Source of the DNA: an uncultured Prevotellaceae bacterium
Lineage (GTDB): Bacteria; Bacteroidota; Bacteroidia; Bacteroidales; Bacteroidaceae
Direction: 5' to 3'
Assembly (NCBI GenBank): GCA_946185805.1
Contig: CAMHKU010000024.1
Location: 1-32,013, forward strand
Length of the DNA: 32,013 nt
A program made the position numbers and the translations under genes. This document shows, one piece after another, positions 31,901 to 32,013 of this stretch (the first letter of the stretch is position 1; each line of letters opens with the position of its first letter). Below the pieces are notes generated by a model that was given only the letters and a program-made list of their open reading frames with translations, did no database searches and had not been told where the DNA came from.

Positions 31901-32013
31901 GAGGAGCACGGGATGGCCCTTCATGACGTTCTCCAGAATATCGTAGATGACGGGCTCACGGCGGTCGACAATCTTCTTGGCCGACTTCACGGTCTTGACG
32001 ATGCCGCGCTCAA
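28904..32013 (-). CDS. rpoC: RNA polymerase beta' subunit, partial (5' end outside window)
   Basis: The 3' part of rpoC, about 1036 codons, open to the right edge of the window. It contains the catalytic magnesium loop NADFDGD, the [19 protein letters not shown] block, the bridge-helix region and trigger-loop context [16 protein letters not shown], and the C-terminal domain with the conserved [17 protein letters not shown]. The stop is at 28904. As the beta' subunit it forms the RNA polymerase active centre. The start lies upstream of 32013; the ORF is in frame to the last complete codon. The expected partner rpoB is outside the window. The gene normally runs straight into DUF3467-rpsL in this group. 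Confidence 0.99.
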   Translation of the reverse strand, partial: ERGIVKTVKSAKKIVDRREPVIYDILENVMKGHPVLLNRAPTLHRLGIQAFQPKLIEGKAIQLHPLACTAFNADFDGDQMAVHLPLSNEAILEAQLLMLQSHNILNPANGAPITVPSQDMVLGLYYISKIRPGAKGEGLSFYGPEEAIIAHNEGKCDLHAQVKVIVDDRDEQGKPYKHQVETSVGRVIVNGIIPDEVGYVNKVISKKSLRDIIADVIKNVGFAEACAFLDGIKNLGYRMAYEAGLSFNLDDIIIPKEKAELIERGNAEVQQITDNYNMGFITDNERYNQVIDTWTHVNNDIGNILLKQMTEADQGFNAVFMMLDSGARGSKDQIKQLSGIRGLMAKPQKAGAEGHQIIENPILSNFKEGMSVLEYFISTHGARKGLADTAMKTADAGYLTRRLVDVSHDVIINEEDCGTLRGLVCTALKNGDEVISSLSERILGRVSVHDVVNPKTGEIIVPAGEEITEPLAEAIEKAEIESVEIRSVLTCESKKGVCMKCYGRNLATRRMVQKGEAVGVIAAQAIGEPGTQLTLRTFHAGGVAANAAANATIVNKYETAKIEMEEVRTVPFDEDGRDCEMVVSRLGEMRFVDPNTNIVLSTVNVPYGSSLYYKNGDVVKKGDKIAQWDPFNAVIVTEYAGTLKFNDVIEGVTFRAETDETTGLTEKIVTESKDKTKVPTCDVLDKNGEKIGTYNFPVGGHVVVEDGQTVKTGETLVKIPRAAAKGGDITAGLPRVTELFEARNPSNPAVVSEIDGEVTMGKVKRGNREIIVTSKTGEQRKYLVSLSKQILVQEHDAVRAGTPLSDGAITPGDILAIKGPTAVQEYIVNEVQDVYRLQGIKINDKHFEIIVRQMMRKVQINDPGDTSFLEQEIVDKLDFAEENDRIWGKKVVTDAGDSETLKAGQIVTARRLRDENSVLKRRDQRLVQVRDAVPATSTQILQGITRAALQTKSFMSAASFQETTKVLNEAAIRGKVDYLEGMKENVICGHLIPAGTGLREFDKLIVGSKEEYERMQANRKNVLDFADEPVLEDAK

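Overview
This looks like chromosomal DNA of a Bacteroidales bacterium, probably Prevotellaceae. The evidence is promoter elements of the TAnnTTTG type, a BspA-like lipoprotein, a short KTYI-PE peptide gene, and the order rpoC ... DUF3467 - rpsL. The genus is an inference. Every real gene is on the minus strand, so transcription runs from high to low coordinates.

Right edge (28904-32013): the 3' part of rpoC, ending in a hairpin. Next come a 46-codon gene and a fimbrillin/BspA-like lipoprotein gene with adjoining stop and start codons (27162-28818), then a very strong hairpin (27091-27139). Left edge (211-1150): DUF3467 with a terminator built over its stop codon, then rpsL with its own promoter. 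In Bacteroidales I expect DUF3467-rpsL directly after rpoC, so the roughly 27 kb in between looks like an insertion into the rpoBC-rpsL gene string.

The inserted block (1173-26916) is a Bacteroidetes-type (subtype iii) type VI secretion locus. Its order of transcription is tssH, tssB, tssC, four tssD/Hcp-like genes, a giant vgrG, a 585-aa beta-helix/coiled-coil protein, a DUF4280 PAAR-like tip, and a PEGA-repeat exported protein. Then come an RRF-fold protein, an E1-like enzyme, tssG, tssK, tssE, tssF, a ubiquitin-like protein, an E2-like enzyme, two exported or membrane proteins, and an 838-aa polytopic protein. That last protein carries a periplasmic VWA-like domain, a cytosolic RING-H2-like zinc cluster and a C-terminal FHA domain. 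TssJ, L, M and A are absent, as expected for subtype iii. I could not assign TssN, O, P, Q or R to any gene by eye.

The main discovery is a ubiquitin-like conjugation pathway threaded through the baseplate genes. It has a Ubl ending in a free C-terminal glycine, an E2 with HPN and catalytic Cys, an E1 with all adenylation motifs, and a membrane RING/FHA protein as a candidate E3. The E1 start overlaps the end of a gene for a protein resembling ribosome recycling factor, and the E1 stop overlaps the tssG start (ATGA). I see no JAB-type deconjugase and no clear effector/immunity pair. My working hypothesis is that Ubl conjugation acts on the injection machine, perhaps its tip, tube or cargo, and that the RING/FHA membrane protein localises or gates it.

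The gaps between genes are rich in structure: 7-, 8-, 16- and 30-bp tandem repeats, a MITE-like inverted repeat between tssH and tssB, a TTTCGGAC repeat cluster and strong promoter before the first hcp, and a nested hairpin after the second. The tssE-tssF junction holds a duplicated tssE 3' end that differs only at wobble positions. No gap without a gene exceeds 300 bases.
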